Assembly (NCBI RefSeq): GCF_004362015.1
Contig: NZ_SNWW01000001.1
Span: forward strand, 793,288-857,287
DNA from: Flavobacterium chryseum
GTDB lineage: Bacteria; Bacteroidota; Bacteroidia; Flavobacteriales; Flavobacteriaceae
Direction: 5' to 3'
Length of the DNA: 64,000 bases
Shown: positions 26,157-34,891 of the stretch, in pieces
How the letters are laid out: each line of letters starts with the position of its first letter
How positions within the stretch are numbered: position 1 is the first letter of the stretch
The notes under the pieces: generated by a model
Told to the model about the DNA's origin: nothing
Database searches by the model: none
What the model saw: only the letters and a program-made list of their open reading frames with translations
Program-made: the position numbers and the translations under genes

Positions 26157-27158
26157 TTACAATTTCGATACTTCTTTTATGTATTGATGTACATCTAAAA
26201 AAACCGTTCCCAGAGCGGTTTTTATTTTTTCATTAGAATAGAGATTCTTGGAATAAGAAGCTTTTGCAGTTGCTTTTGTTAATCTTCTTTTCTGGAAAAA
26301 TAAGGTAGAAAATAGTGCATCGGCAATCCAGAGGAAATTCATAAATAATGAATTGGCATGAATGCTTGGCCTCTTTACTTTTAAAACATCTGCAATAGTG
26401 TTCAAAATATCACGGAAAACAATATTATCAGCAATTAAAGTAAAGCGTTCGTTTTTGATGTCGCTTTTTATCAATTCATATGATATTTTTACAACATCGC
26501 TTATGGCAATAAATCCGGTATTTCCAAGTGTATAAAACGGAAGTCCATTCGCTACTTTTACATAAAGTTCAGCACTTCCCTGATCGCAATTTTTTGTTTT
26601 GGGAATTGGACCTAAAATAACACCGGGATTTATAATAATAATATCCAGACCTTCCTGAACACCACGCCAAACTTCCATTTCTGCGCCGTATTTCGAAATG
26701 GCATAATCACTATGCGGTTTTTCAGGATTCCAATCTGTTTCTTCTGTAATGTAAGTTTCGTGAGGCGCTAAATCTCCCAAAGCTGCAATAGAGCTAACAA
26801 AGCAGAATTTCTTTATCTCTTTAGCAATCGAAAAATTAACCATATTGGCAGTTCCTTCAATATTAGTTTTTCGAAGTGCATTTTCATCTTTTGGATCAAA
26901 TGAAATTAAGGCAGCGCAATGATAAACATATTCAATATCGATAAAAGCAATTTCTAATGAAGGAACGTCTAAAATGTCGGCTTCAACCCAATTGATTCTT
27001 TCGAACAAATCTGCTTTTTTATATAATTCAAAAACCGATTTTGTTTTTTGAATTTTATTTATGTCTCGATAAATCGCTCTGACATTTTCTCCGTTTTCAA
27101 TTAAATGAAGTAATAAATGTGAGCCAACCAAACCCGTTCCTCCTGTTACTAGTACCAT
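26157..27158 (-). CDS. NAD-dependent epimerase/dehydratase family protein
   Basis: 333 residues from the ATG at 27158 (MVLVTGGTGLVGSHLL). Extended short-chain dehydrogenase: the NAD(P)-binding GGTGLVGSH at the N-terminus, VYHCAALISFDP, catalytic Ser in FVSSIAALG, the YAISKYGAE motif (YxxxK, residues 147-151) and INPGVILGP. It resembles dihydroflavonol reductase/3-beta-HSD-like enzymes more than sugar epimerases. The substrate cannot be inferred. An ATG 30 bp further upstream would add MIYQNRYLYK, which is not typical of a Rossmann start. Confidence 0.85.
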   Translation of the reverse strand: MVLVTGGTGLVGSHLLLHLIENGENVRAIYRDINKIQKTKSVFELYKKADLFERINWVEADILDVPSLEIAFIDIEYVYHCAALISFDPKDENALRKTNIEGTANMVNFSIAKEIKKFCFVSSIAALGDLAPHETYITEETDWNPEKPHSDYAISKYGAEMEVWRGVQEGLDIIIINPGVILGPIPKTKNCDQGSAELYVKVANGLPFYTLGNTGFIAISDVVKISYELIKSDIKNERFTLIADNIVFRDILNTIADVLKVKRPSIHANSLFMNFLWIADALFSTLFFQKRRLTKATAKASYSKNLYSNEKIKTALGTVFLDVHQYIKEVSKL

Positions 27159-27241
27159 TTTGTAAAGATAGCGATTTTGATAAATCAATTAATAATGATG
27201 ATTAATTCTTAAAATCTATTTTATTTTTAATTGAAAAAAAT

Positions 27242-27295
27242 AGAGCAATGGAAATATTTATTTGATTAAATATTTCCATTGCTCTAAAGCTTTTT
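27242..27295. terminator. Bidirectional terminator with 19-bp perfect arms
   Basis: Arms AGAGCAATGGAAATATTTA (27242-27260) and its exact complement (27267-27285), loop TTTGAT. T runs follow on both strands. It ends the minus-strand barrel-protein gene whose stop is at 27315. Confidence 0.75.
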
Positions 27296-27314
27296 TTTAA
27301 AGTTCTATTATATA

Positions 27315-28550
27315 TTAGAAAATAGAATAGGCGAAAACGAAATCAATTGCTTTATATTCAGCAGAAAAGGTTTTGTAATCGCGTAGTAATTCTTTTTTAG
27401 TATTTGTTCTAATTTCAACACTAAATTTATTTCTGAAATTATATCCTAATCCAAAAACAAAATTAGATCCTGAATTACTTTTATTCTCTACATTTTTATC
27501 AAATGAGATACTTGCTTTTCCATTTACATCAAATGAATACGCGGCATTTACGAAAATTTTTGAATTTTTATTTAGAAGAAAATAGTAACGTAATCCTATC
27601 GGAAGCTGAATGCTTGAATATTTGATTTCTACATTACGAGTTGTGAAAGGAGAAGACAAGAAAGGACCTCGTCTGCTGTAATCTTTACTGTTTTCATATT
27701 TTTGATACATTGGATTCAAAAAGATACTCCATTTGTTTTTATTAAAAGGTAGTACATATTCTGCTTCTAAACCTATTTTAAAACTAGTTTTGTTATCTAA
27801 TTTTACATCTAGAGATGGTATATCGCCATCATTCATAGTTAGCGAGACAAAACTAATTCCAGGAGTTATTTTTAATAAAAAATGATCTTTGCTTGTTTTT
27901 GATAGCTCGCGGTTTGTTTCTTTATTGTCGTTATTATTGTATTTTAAAAAATATTTTGTAAGGTCAGCTTTTTTATACTGTAGGTTTTTAATGTCACTAT
28001 CACTCGTATTTGACAATCTTACATTATTATTTAGTTGTTGTTTGTAATAATTGTTTTCTTTTAACTCTCCTGTCGATTTACCGTCTTCTATTACTATATA
28101 TTTTAAAAACACAAGTTGTTCCAGAGGAATTGTTTTTGTTTCGTAAAAATACCTGATAAGATTGTCTTCTTTGTATGAATATAATGTGGCTTCGCCCTGA
28201 ACCAATAATCTTAAGAAAAGAGTGTTTTCTTCGAACACGGGCTTTCCGGTTTGTGATACTTTGGACAAATCATCAAGGGAACGATCCATTTTAATTTTGG
28301 CTCTTTTGAAGGTTGTGATATTTTCAACACCAAATTCTTCAACGTCAGCAATCGTTGCTGTTTTGTAATCGTTGTCACTAACCTGTATTTTGTATTTAAA
28401 ATCTGTCGGATTGTTTCCCCAGTCTAAATTTTTTATAAAGCATTCTGTTCTTTTTCCGTCATTGGAAATAAAATACCCTTTTTCAAATGAAATTTGAGCA
28501 TTGATAAATGAGTAGTAAAATAGTAAGGTAATTAGTAAAATTTTTTTCAT
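27315..28550 (-). CDS. Secreted beta-barrel-like protein of unknown function
   Basis: 411 residues with a signal peptide (MKKILLITLLFYYSFINAQ). Residues 20-200 form a beta-rich periplasmic domain (ISFEKGYFISNDGKRTECFI, PTDFKYKIQVSDNDYKTATI). From about 225 to the end, alternating hydrophobic strands (FLLKITPGISFVSLTMN, SFKIGLEAEYVLPFNKNKWS, IQLPIGLRYYFLLNKNSKIF, NFVFGLGYNFRNKFSVEIRT) give the pattern of an eight-strand outer-membrane barrel like the PorT/OmpA-like beta-barrel families, ending in aromatic F. Several Flavobacterium paralogues with this layout exist by my recollection. Role unknown; a monocistronic unit. Confidence 0.7.
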   Translation of the reverse strand: MKKILLITLLFYYSFINAQISFEKGYFISNDGKRTECFIKNLDWGNNPTDFKYKIQVSDNDYKTATIADVEEFGVENITTFKRAKIKMDRSLDDLSKVSQTGKPVFEENTLFLRLLVQGEATLYSYKEDNLIRYFYETKTIPLEQLVFLKYIVIEDGKSTGELKENNYYKQQLNNNVRLSNTSDSDIKNLQYKKADLTKYFLKYNNNDNKETNRELSKTSKDHFLLKITPGISFVSLTMNDGDIPSLDVKLDNKTSFKIGLEAEYVLPFNKNKWSIFLNPMYQKYENSKDYSRRGPFLSSPFTTRNVEIKYSSIQLPIGLRYYFLLNKNSKIFVNAAYSFDVNGKASISFDKNVENKSNSGSNFVFGLGYNFRNKFSVEIRTNTKKELLRDYKTFSAEYKAIDFVFAYSIF

Positions 28551-28780
28551 AGGATATAGTTTTTGGTGGCGCTAAATTAGAAAAACCAAACGCACTTTTT
28601 CAGGTTATTATTAGCTATTTTTTTTCTTCTAATCTTTTTTTTTTAATGTATTGAAATACAGTTTTTTAGTTTTTATATATTTGCTATAGTCTGATTTATC
28701 AACACTTGAAGAGTTAAAAATTTTAGTGTGATTTTTTTTGATTTAGATAGTTTAAGGCAACCACTACTACTGGAATTAAT

Positions 28781-28788
28781 TATATTTG
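28781..28788 (+). promoter_or_regulatory. -7 promoter element of tyrS
   Basis: TATATTTG followed by CACAAATT fits the Bacteroidetes -7 consensus and lies 18 bp before the ATG at 28807. It overlaps the TTG at 28786 that opens the same frame, so that codon would be at or upstream of the transcription start and is rejected as the initiation codon. Confidence 0.6.
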
Positions 28789-28806
28789 CACAAATTATTA
28801 AAAGAA

Positions 28807-30102
28807 ATGAAGAATCTAGTTGAAGAATTAAAATGGCGCGGTTTATATCATGATAGCATGCCAGGTACCGAAGAACAATTGCTTAAAGAAGTAACGGCGG
28901 CATATATAGGTTTCGATCCAACGGCAGATTCACTGCATATTGGTAGTATGGTTCAGATTATTTTATTGGTTCATTTAAAGAATTTCGGGCATCAGCCTAT
29001 TGCTTTAGTTGGTGGCGCAACCGGAATGATTGGTGATCCATCCGGGAAATCTGACGAAAGAAATTTGCTGAACGAAGAAACTTTGGCTAAAAACGTTGCA
29101 GGAATTAAAAGCGTTTTGTCTCGTTTCTTAGATTTTAATTCAAATGATTCAAATGCTCCAATTATGGTAAATAACTATGATTGGATGAAAGAATTCTCTT
29201 TTATTGATTTTGCGCGTGAGGTTGGAAAACGTATCACGGTAAATTATATGATGGCTAAAGACTCTGTTAAAAAGAGATTGAGTGGAGAAGGAGAAGGAAT
29301 GTCTTTCACAGAATTTACATACCAATTAATTCAGGGATACGATTTTTACCATTTATATAAAAACAATAATTGCCTTTTGCAAATGGGAGGTTCTGACCAG
29401 TGGGGAAATATTACTACAGGTACGGAATTAGTACGCAGAATGGGCGGAGAAAGTGCAAAAGCCTTTGCTTTGACAACACCATTGATTACAAAAGCAGACG
29501 GATCTAAGTTCGGAAAATCTGAAGGCGGTAATGTTTGGTTAGATGCTGATAAAACTTCAGTATATAAATTTTACCAATTTTGGGTAAATGCTACCGATGT
29601 TGATGCTGAAAAATATATAAAAATCTTTACTTTTTTAGATAAGGAAACAATTGATGCTTTAATTGAAGAGCATAAAACGGCTCCGCATTTAAGAGTTTTG
29701 CAAAAGAAACTGGCTGAAGAAATTACGATTTTTGTTCATAGCAAAGAAGAATTGGAAAAAGCGATTCAGGCATCGAATATTTTGTTTGGAAATTCAACTG
29801 CCGAAGATTTAAAACAGTTAGACGAAGCAACTTTTTTAGAAGTTTTTGATGGAGTTCCGCAAGCTGAAATCGCAAAAGCAGATTTAGAAAGCGGATTGGA
29901 TATTGTTACTGTTTTAAATGAAAAAACAGGTTTCTTTAAATCTAACGGAGAAGCGAGAAGAGCTTTGACAGCAAATTCAATTTCTGTAAACAGAGAAAAA
30001 ATCAAAGAAGATTTTGTTTTAACTGCAAATGATTTGATCAACAATCAGTTTGTGTTATTGCAAAGTGGTAGAAGAAATTATTTTGTTTTGAGGATTGTTT
30101 AA
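28807..30102 (+). CDS. tyrS: Tyrosyl-tRNA synthetase
   Basis: 431 residues from ATG 28807 ([17 protein letters not shown]). Class Ic synthetase charging tRNA-Tyr. The HIGH-like motif is in [17 protein letters not shown], tyrosine-binding residues in [13 protein letters not shown] and [14 protein letters not shown], and the KMSKS-like loop in [17 protein letters not shown] (KFGKS). An S4 RNA-binding domain forms the C-terminus (residues 355-431: [18 protein letters not shown]). Full length, with a strong terminator downstream. Confidence 0.97.
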   Translation: MKNLVEELKWRGLYHDSMPGTEEQLLKEVTAAYIGFDPTADSLHIGSMVQIILLVHLKNFGHQPIALVGGATGMIGDPSGKSDERNLLNEETLAKNVAGIKSVLSRFLDFNSNDSNAPIMVNNYDWMKEFSFIDFAREVGKRITVNYMMAKDSVKKRLSGEGEGMSFTEFTYQLIQGYDFYHLYKNNNCLLQMGGSDQWGNITTGTELVRRMGGESAKAFALTTPLITKADGSKFGKSEGGNVWLDADKTSVYKFYQFWVNATDVDAEKYIKIFTFLDKETIDALIEEHKTAPHLRVLQKKLAEEITIFVHSKEELEKAIQASNILFGNSTAEDLKQLDEATFLEVFDGVPQAEIAKADLESGLDIVTVLNEKTGFFKSNGEARRALTANSISVNREKIKEDFVLTANDLINNQFVLLQSGRRNYFVLRIV

Positions 30103-30133
30103 CTCAATTCAGAAGCCATAAATTATAACTATA

Positions 30134-30166
30134 AAAAAAGCATCTGCCTTTGCGGATGCTTTTTTG
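30134..30166. terminator. Bidirectional terminator between tyrS and the T9SS protein gene
   Basis: Arms AGCATCTGC and GCGGATGCT (one G/U-type mismatch) with a short loop, A run before and T run after, so it can work for both converging genes. Confidence 0.8.
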
Positions 30167-30181
30167 CTTTAATAACTATTT

Positions 30182-31816
30182 TTATTTAATAACTTTTCGG
30201 GTTTCATCTTTAGATTTAATGATATAAATACCACTTTTTAGTGAATCTAATGATTTGTTTTCTTCTTCTTTAGAGTAGACTTCTTTGGTTAGAACTTTTT
30301 GTCCTTCAAAATTATAAACATTTATTAAATAAGGTTGTTTAGCTTCTTCAACTTCTAACTTTGATTGCACTTTTTTGCCAAAAGGATTATAGAAAGTTAC
30401 AGGTATAGTAGTAACATTATTATTTTCATTTGATTCAGTGTTTGTTTTAGAGTCGTCTACTGAAATAAGAATGTTTCTGTTTCCGGTAAAGGTTGTGCCG
30501 ATATTACCAAAATTAGAAGAAAAAATTGTTCTGGATACTGTAATTGAAGCTCCTGGGTTTATTGCGCTTATTGCGACACTACTTGCAGTAGATTTTAAAT
30601 CAGCTGTATCAATAATACCGTCAGTAGATAAATAAAACTGAAGTGTTGTAGGAGTTGATGCAGCGCTTCCTATGTTTTTAATGGTTATTACCTGCAAATT
30701 GATACTCCCTGATTGATTGCTTATTGTGTGCCTTTTGTTTCCTAAATCACTTAGTGCAGCACTACAATCAAAACAATTACTGAAAATAATGGTGTTATTT
30801 GGATCAATGACTAAATCTGGTTTTCCTGCTGGGGTTGTTGTTTGATTAATAGTAAATGATGTTGAAGATGAAATTACGTTATTACTAGCATTTATATCCT
30901 CACTATTAATTAATTGCATAATGGTGTAATATGTACCATTAGTAATATTAGCTGGAATAGTTATAGATGGATATCCAGATTTGGTTTCATTAGAGTTTAG
31001 CGGTTCAATTACAATATCTTTAATTAATATATCATCACTACTTAGAGTAGAATTGCCTTTAGAGAAATAAATTAAGCAGCGAGTTGTGTTAAATGCGCGA
31101 CCGCCATTGTTTTTTAATGCATATGTCGCGGTAGCGGTTGCGCCAGTATTCATTGTTCCGGATCCGAAATTTACACCCGTAGCTTGTAAATCAGGTTTTG
31201 GACAATTTAATGTAACAGAAGAAAAAATGGCGCTACTGATTGTAGTGTCCAGTTGATATTCACTATCTCCTGCTTCTATACTTGATCCATCAATTAAATA
31301 ATAATTTGATCCTTTCCCAAAATCCATTAGATATACATCTCCTATATTTAAAGGTCTAGTTATTTTAAGATTTACCTTTTCTCTAGTTGTATTAACTGTT
31401 AAATTGGAGCAATAATTGCTTTGCGCTTCTTCTAATGTTGATCCTAATGATATTGGTCTAATGTATTTCCATGACAAGGAATTACATAAATCTGGAATTA
31501 GTACAAAATCTGCAGGCTCATCTATCTCTGCTCCTTTATCAAGATAGTAATCAACAGCATAAAGTACCTTGTAGTATCTTGAACCGGAAGTTGATCCTAA
31601 CACTAAATCAGATTTGTAAATTTTCCCAACTTCTAATTTAAAGCTTTGATTCAAATTCACATCTCTATTTGGTCCAACTGTAATACTTTTAGCGCATTCA
31701 GCAGAAATTGCTGTTTCAATATTAGGCCCTAAATCTTGTAATGTGTGAAATTTGTAAGTCTGAGACCAACTGTTAATACTTATAAAAACAAGCACTAGTA
31801 AAGTAATTTTTTTCAT
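30182..31816 (-). CDS. T9SS-secreted protein with CARDB domains
   Basis: 544 residues. Signal peptide (MKKITLLVLVFISINSWSQ), an N-terminal beta-rich region of about 190 residues with two similar halves, then two CARDB-type immunoglobulin-like domains (CPKPDLQATGVNFGSGTMNT..., and KPDLVIDPNNTIIFSNCFDC...NVTTIPVTFYNP). The C-terminus is a type A sorting domain of the type IX secretion system (LINVYNFEGQKVLTKEVYS, SLKSGIYIIKSKDETRKVIK). The protein is therefore exported to the cell surface or medium. CARDB domains are adhesion-like folds; no catalytic domain is seen. Base composition is like the neighbours. Confidence 0.85.
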   Translation of the reverse strand: MKKITLLVLVFISINSWSQTYKFHTLQDLGPNIETAISAECAKSITVGPNRDVNLNQSFKLEVGKIYKSDLVLGSTSGSRYYKVLYAVDYYLDKGAEIDEPADFVLIPDLCNSLSWKYIRPISLGSTLEEAQSNYCSNLTVNTTREKVNLKITRPLNIGDVYLMDFGKGSNYYLIDGSSIEAGDSEYQLDTTISSAIFSSVTLNCPKPDLQATGVNFGSGTMNTGATATATYALKNNGGRAFNTTRCLIYFSKGNSTLSSDDILIKDIVIEPLNSNETKSGYPSITIPANITNGTYYTIMQLINSEDINASNNVISSSTSFTINQTTTPAGKPDLVIDPNNTIIFSNCFDCSAALSDLGNKRHTISNQSGSINLQVITIKNIGSAASTPTTLQFYLSTDGIIDTADLKSTASSVAISAINPGASITVSRTIFSSNFGNIGTTFTGNRNILISVDDSKTNTESNENNNVTTIPVTFYNPFGKKVQSKLEVEEAKQPYLINVYNFEGQKVLTKEVYSKEEENKSLDSLKSGIYIIKSKDETRKVIK

Positions 31817-31956
31817 TTTTTTTCTATTTAAAATTTTACTCTAAAGTATATTTTTAAATAGAAATGTAGTATTTTTTCTATATTAACGATAAGTTATTAA
31901 ATCGTGTATATTCTTACGAATTACAATGAAATAAATGTAGGTGTATTGAAATTATA

Positions 31957-32952
31957 TTACAAAACCATCAAGTTACACCCACGAATATCAGAATTATCAA
32001 AACGTCCCAATACCTCGAAAGAGTTGTTGGGATTTTTTTTGCCTAAATCCTGGGTAGCGATAAAGGAGCATGAATTAATATTAGCCAAATCAATAACGTT
32101 GATTCCACCTGTTTTTCCGTCTTTCACGTAAGTGAGCGCATCTTCCGGATCACGAACTAAAATGTGCATCCATGACGGACATTCGAATACGCCTTCTCCT
32201 AAAGAATAGGCTTGCGCTAAAAGTTCCGTCATTCCGTATTCTGAATGAATGGCAGAAACTCCAAAACCTTTACAAAGCTGTTCATGCAATTCTTCGCGAA
32301 TCATTTCTTTGCGTTTGCCTTTCATTCCTCCGGTTTCCATAATAATTGTATTCTGAAGGTTAAATTGATGTTTTTCAATCAAATCTAATAAAGCGTAAGT
32401 AACACCAATTAAAATTACATTTTGCCCAGATTCATCTAAAGTAGTTAGTTTTTTTATTAAGTCATCGTGATTGTGTAGATAAAACCCGCTTTCAGGCTGA
32501 TTGGATAGTTTTATTAGATCTTCGACCATATAAATGAGCGAAGACCCATCACGTTCAAGATAAGACGGCAAAAGGGCTAAAACAACATAATCTTCGATAT
32601 TGCCATAGAACTGAGAAAATCCATTGCAGTAACTTTCCTCATATAGGGAAACATCGGTCACTAAATGTCGGCTTGTAATCATTCCTGTAGTTCCGCTGCT
32701 GGTAAAAGTAACCTGAGCAAAATCGTTATTAGAAACTACATTATGACTTTTAAAAAACTGAATAGGCAAAAAAGGAATTTGTTCCAGCGATTTTACCAGT
32801 TGTGGATTGATTTTTAAAAAATCGCAGAAATCACGATATACCTGATTATTCTCGTGCTGAAAACGAAACACTTTTAAGGCTGTTTTTTCAAATTGCTTCT
32901 GACTGGAAATGGTAAATATATCGTTGGCTGTAATCAAAACTTTTTTTTGCAA
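31957..32952 (-). CDS. LuxE-like acyl-protein synthetase/acyltransferase
   Basis: 331 residues, cytoplasmic. It belongs to the LuxE family (PF04443), ANL-like adenylating enzymes. The adenylate-forming signature is VTFTSSGTTGMITSRH (residues 82-97); later conserved parts are ETGGMKGKRKEMIREELHEQ and AIHSEYGMTELLAQAY, which is the E-Y-G-M-T-E motif of the superfamily. LuxE in luminous bacteria activates fatty acids, but no lux genes occur here, so the acyl substrate is unknown. In Flavobacteriaceae it is a stand-alone gene. Confidence 0.83.
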   Translation of the reverse strand: MQKKVLITANDIFTISSQKQFEKTALKVFRFQHENNQVYRDFCDFLKINPQLVKSLEQIPFLPIQFFKSHNVVSNNDFAQVTFTSSGTTGMITSRHLVTDVSLYEESYCNGFSQFYGNIEDYVVLALLPSYLERDGSSLIYMVEDLIKLSNQPESGFYLHNHDDLIKKLTTLDESGQNVILIGVTYALLDLIEKHQFNLQNTIIMETGGMKGKRKEMIREELHEQLCKGFGVSAIHSEYGMTELLAQAYSLGEGVFECPSWMHILVRDPEDALTYVKDGKTGGINVIDLANINSCSFIATQDLGKKNPNNSFEVLGRFDNSDIRGCNLMVL

Positions 32953-32984
32953 AGATAATTATAATTGCAAGAAGTTGTGGCAAT

Positions 32985-33014
32985 AAAAAAGCTCCAAATA
33001 TTATTTGGAGCTTT
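32985..33014 (-). terminator. Terminator after the T9SS mini-protein gene
   Basis: Arms AAAGCTCCAAATA and TATTTGGAGCTTT around one base, with a T run on the minus strand, 19 bp beyond the stop codon. The same AAAGCTCC stem is used by terminators at 34844-34870 and 50541-50576. Confidence 0.75.
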
Positions 33015-33032
33015 GAATATATTTGCTATTTC

Positions 33033-33374
33033 TTATCGAATGATGAGCTTTCGTGTTGCCGAAGCATTTTCTTCGCTAATTTTTATGATATAAACACCAG
33101 GTGCTAAATCAGCAACATTAAGTTCTCTTGAAGATAAATGTGTCTGGATTACTTTTTTTCCTAAAACATTAAAAACAATAACTTCTTTTTCTAAGTCGTT
33201 TTTAGATGAAATATATACTTTACCATTTGTAACCGGGTTAGGATACAAGCTCAGGCCCTCGATAGTCGTACTTACGTCCTGAGATTTTGGTAATTGCTTA
33301 CTATCTTGAGCAGAAGCGCTCAGAGTAAAGAAAAATGCCAATAAGAGTGTAATATAAAAGTAGTTTTTTGCCAT
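33033..33374 (-). CDS. Mini-protein: signal peptide plus T9SS type A sorting domain
   Basis: 113 residues from ATG 33374 (MAKNYFYITLLLAFFFTLSASAQ). After the signal peptide and a 20-residue linker (DSKQLPKSQDVSTTIEGL) the whole mature protein is a type A C-terminal sorting domain: SLYPNPVTNGKVYISS, VIVFNVLGKKVIQTHL and LAPGVYIIKISEENASATRKLII. There is no cargo domain. Such free-standing sorting domains would be exported by the type IX system and cleaved or anchored. The gene has its own terminator. Possibly a remnant of a larger secreted protein, but signal peptide and sorting domain are joined cleanly in frame. Confidence 0.82.
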   Translation of the reverse strand: MAKNYFYITLLLAFFFTLSASAQDSKQLPKSQDVSTTIEGLSLYPNPVTNGKVYISSKNDLEKEVIVFNVLGKKVIQTHLSSRELNVADLAPGVYIIKISEENASATRKLIIR

Positions 33375-33428
33375 CGCGTAATTTTGATTAATGTAAATAT
33401 ACAAAAAAAATTACAAAAATTACGCCAA

Positions 33429-33462
33429 AAAAAAACATCCTAAAATTTTAGGATGTTTTTAA
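33429..33462 (-). terminator. Terminator after the surface lipoprotein gene
   Basis: Perfect palindrome at 33431-33460 (arm AAAAACATCCTAAAA) with a T run on the minus strand, 23 bp beyond the lipoprotein stop codon. Confidence 0.8.
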
Positions 33463-33484
33463 CATTTTTATATGTGTGGTATTC

Positions 33485-34681
33485 TTATTTGATTAAGTTA
33501 ACACCGTCTACTGTTGCCCAAGCACCAGGAGTTAAAACTGCACCAGTAGCAGTAGTACTAGTTGTCCAGTTTGATGCAGGAAGAAAGCTATCAGCAGATA
33601 ATGTAAAAGTAGCCTGTCCTGAAATGAAGATAAGAGGAGAGTTAGTAATTTTTACGTTATTTAATTTGATTTTTCCACCAGCAACTTGATGATCGTAAGT
33701 AACTTTATCTAGTACTTGTAATACACCACCATTAAATGCTGTAGGCATAGTTTGACTAACATAACCATCGATTACGATGTTACTGTAGTCTCCATTTCCT
33801 TCTTTTTTAAATTGAAAAGCATCCAATTGAATTTCTTTTTGCTCTTCTGTAACCGTACCTGCAGCTCTTTTTAGAGTGATATTAGTTACTTTTGGAAAAA
33901 ACGCATTGTCATTTGAAGAAGCTTCAATTTCCATACCATAGTTTCCTTTATCAACTTGGTAAGCATACCAGTTTGTATTTGCTTGACCTTGCCATCCATC
34001 TTGCCAGTCAAATGAATCATCATAGTTACCATAAGAGATAGCATTAGTCATACTTACAGTTCCTCCAAAAAATTCGAATCCGTCATCAGCACCTTTGTAA
34101 GATACTAAGTGATCTAAAGTTGTTCCTGAACCTACTGAGTAAAAAGTAAAACCATTGTTTTCTTTTGCTCCGTCAGCTAATTTTGAACCAGCGTATTCAA
34201 CTCTTGTGTAAGCTAATGAACCACTATTATGAGTTGCATTTGTTCCTCCGTAAGAGATATTATTTCCGTCTTCAGATGTCGAAGTCGTTCCTCCACCAGC
34301 TACTTTTGCAGGAGCATCACCATACATAATGATTCCTCCCCAAGATCCGGGAACCTTAGATTTTTCTGTAAATACTACTGGTTTGTCAGCAGTTCCTTTT
34401 GTAATTAATTTTCCGTCTTTCAAAATAACTAGAGCATTGTCGCCCGTAGCTTTGTCAATCGTTATTGTAGATCCCGCCTCAATAGTTACAGTTACACCAG
34501 CATTGATTTTTACAATTCCTTTCAAAGTGTAGTTTCCGTATGCGTAAGTAACGTCCTTAGTTATTGGACCTGTAATTTCACCAGTAACAGGAGTAACAAC
34601 TGGAGTTGGATCATCACTACTTGAGCAAGAATTTAAAAATAATCCTGTAGCAAGTGCTAAAGCAAAAAGTTTAGTTTTCAT
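33485..34681 (-). CDS. Surface lipoprotein, beta-helix-like, partner of the TonB receptor
   Basis: 398 residues from ATG 34681 (MKTKLFALALATGLFL). The lipobox LNSC is followed by SSSDD, an acidic patch after the cysteine like the surface-export signals of Bacteroidetes lipoproteins. The body has repeated beta-strand turns typical of a right-handed beta-helix (VTIEAGSTITIDKATGDNAL, PGSWGGIIMYGDAPAKVAG, TRVEYAGSKLADG, GADDGFEFFGGTVSMTNAIS, DDSFDWQDGWQGQANTNW). Relatives are annotated only as hypothetical or lipoprotein, often beside TonB receptors. Here it follows such a receptor on the same strand but has its own promoter with an 11-bp repeat array. Probably a surface ligand-binding or carrier protein of the phosphate-type locus; the ligand is unknown. 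Confidence 0.75.
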   Translation of the reverse strand: MKTKLFALALATGLFLNSCSSSDDPTPVVTPVTGEITGPITKDVTYAYGNYTLKGIVKINAGVTVTIEAGSTITIDKATGDNALVILKDGKLITKGTADKPVVFTEKSKVPGSWGGIIMYGDAPAKVAGGGTTSTSEDGNNISYGGTNATHNSGSLAYTRVEYAGSKLADGAKENNGFTFYSVGSGTTLDHLVSYKGADDGFEFFGGTVSMTNAISYGNYDDSFDWQDGWQGQANTNWYAYQVDKGNYGMEIEASSNDNAFFPKVTNITLKRAAGTVTEEQKEIQLDAFQFKKEGNGDYSNIVIDGYVSQTMPTAFNGGVLQVLDKVTYDHQVAGGKIKLNNVKITNSPLIFISGQATFTLSADSFLPASNWTTSTTATGAVLTPGAWATVDGVNLIK

Positions 34682-34711
34682 AGTTGTGTTATTATGTGTT
34701 TTTATTTTTGT

Positions 34712-34801
34712 CAAAATTAGAACGATAATCTTTTTCTGGTGTTATCTCAATATTACATTACGGTTACCAAAAGACAATTATAATGTGAAGAGAATGTTAT
34801 G
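34712..34801 (-). promoter_or_regulatory. Putative Pho-box array and -7 element of the lipoprotein gene
   Basis: In gene orientation, 7-bp units start every 11 bp: CATAACA (34801-34795), CTTCACA (34790-34784), AATTGTC (34779-34773, weak), GGTAACC (34768-34762), TGTAATA (34757-34751), GATAACA (34746-34740) and a weak AAAAAGA (34735-34729). Nine bases later comes TAATTTTG (34719-34712), a full match to TAnnTTTG. There is no -33 TTG, as expected for an activator-dependent promoter. Confidence 0.6.
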
Positions 34802-34843
34802 TGTTTTTTGTTGTGCTAATTTAAACTCAATTTAATTGTGCAT

Positions 34844-34870
34844 AAAAAAAGCTCCAAAATGGAGCTTTTA
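34844..34870 (-). terminator. Terminator after the TonB receptor gene
   Basis: Arms AAAAGCTCC and GGAGCTTTT around AAAAT, with a T run on the minus strand, 22 bp beyond the receptor stop. It separates the receptor from the lipoprotein gene, which therefore depends on its own promoter. Confidence 0.75.
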
Positions 34871-34891
34871 ATAATTATTTTTTCTTGGGTT

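Noticed and set aside
28786..28806. TTG at 28786 as start of tyrS
   Set aside because: The codon is part of the TATATTTG promoter element, so it cannot be inside the mRNA coding region; ATG 28807 gives the normal N-terminus.
31904..32131. 75-codon plus-strand frame opposite the LuxE-like gene
   Set aside because: Most of it is antisense to the 3' part of the LuxE-like gene; no motif and no terminator supports it.
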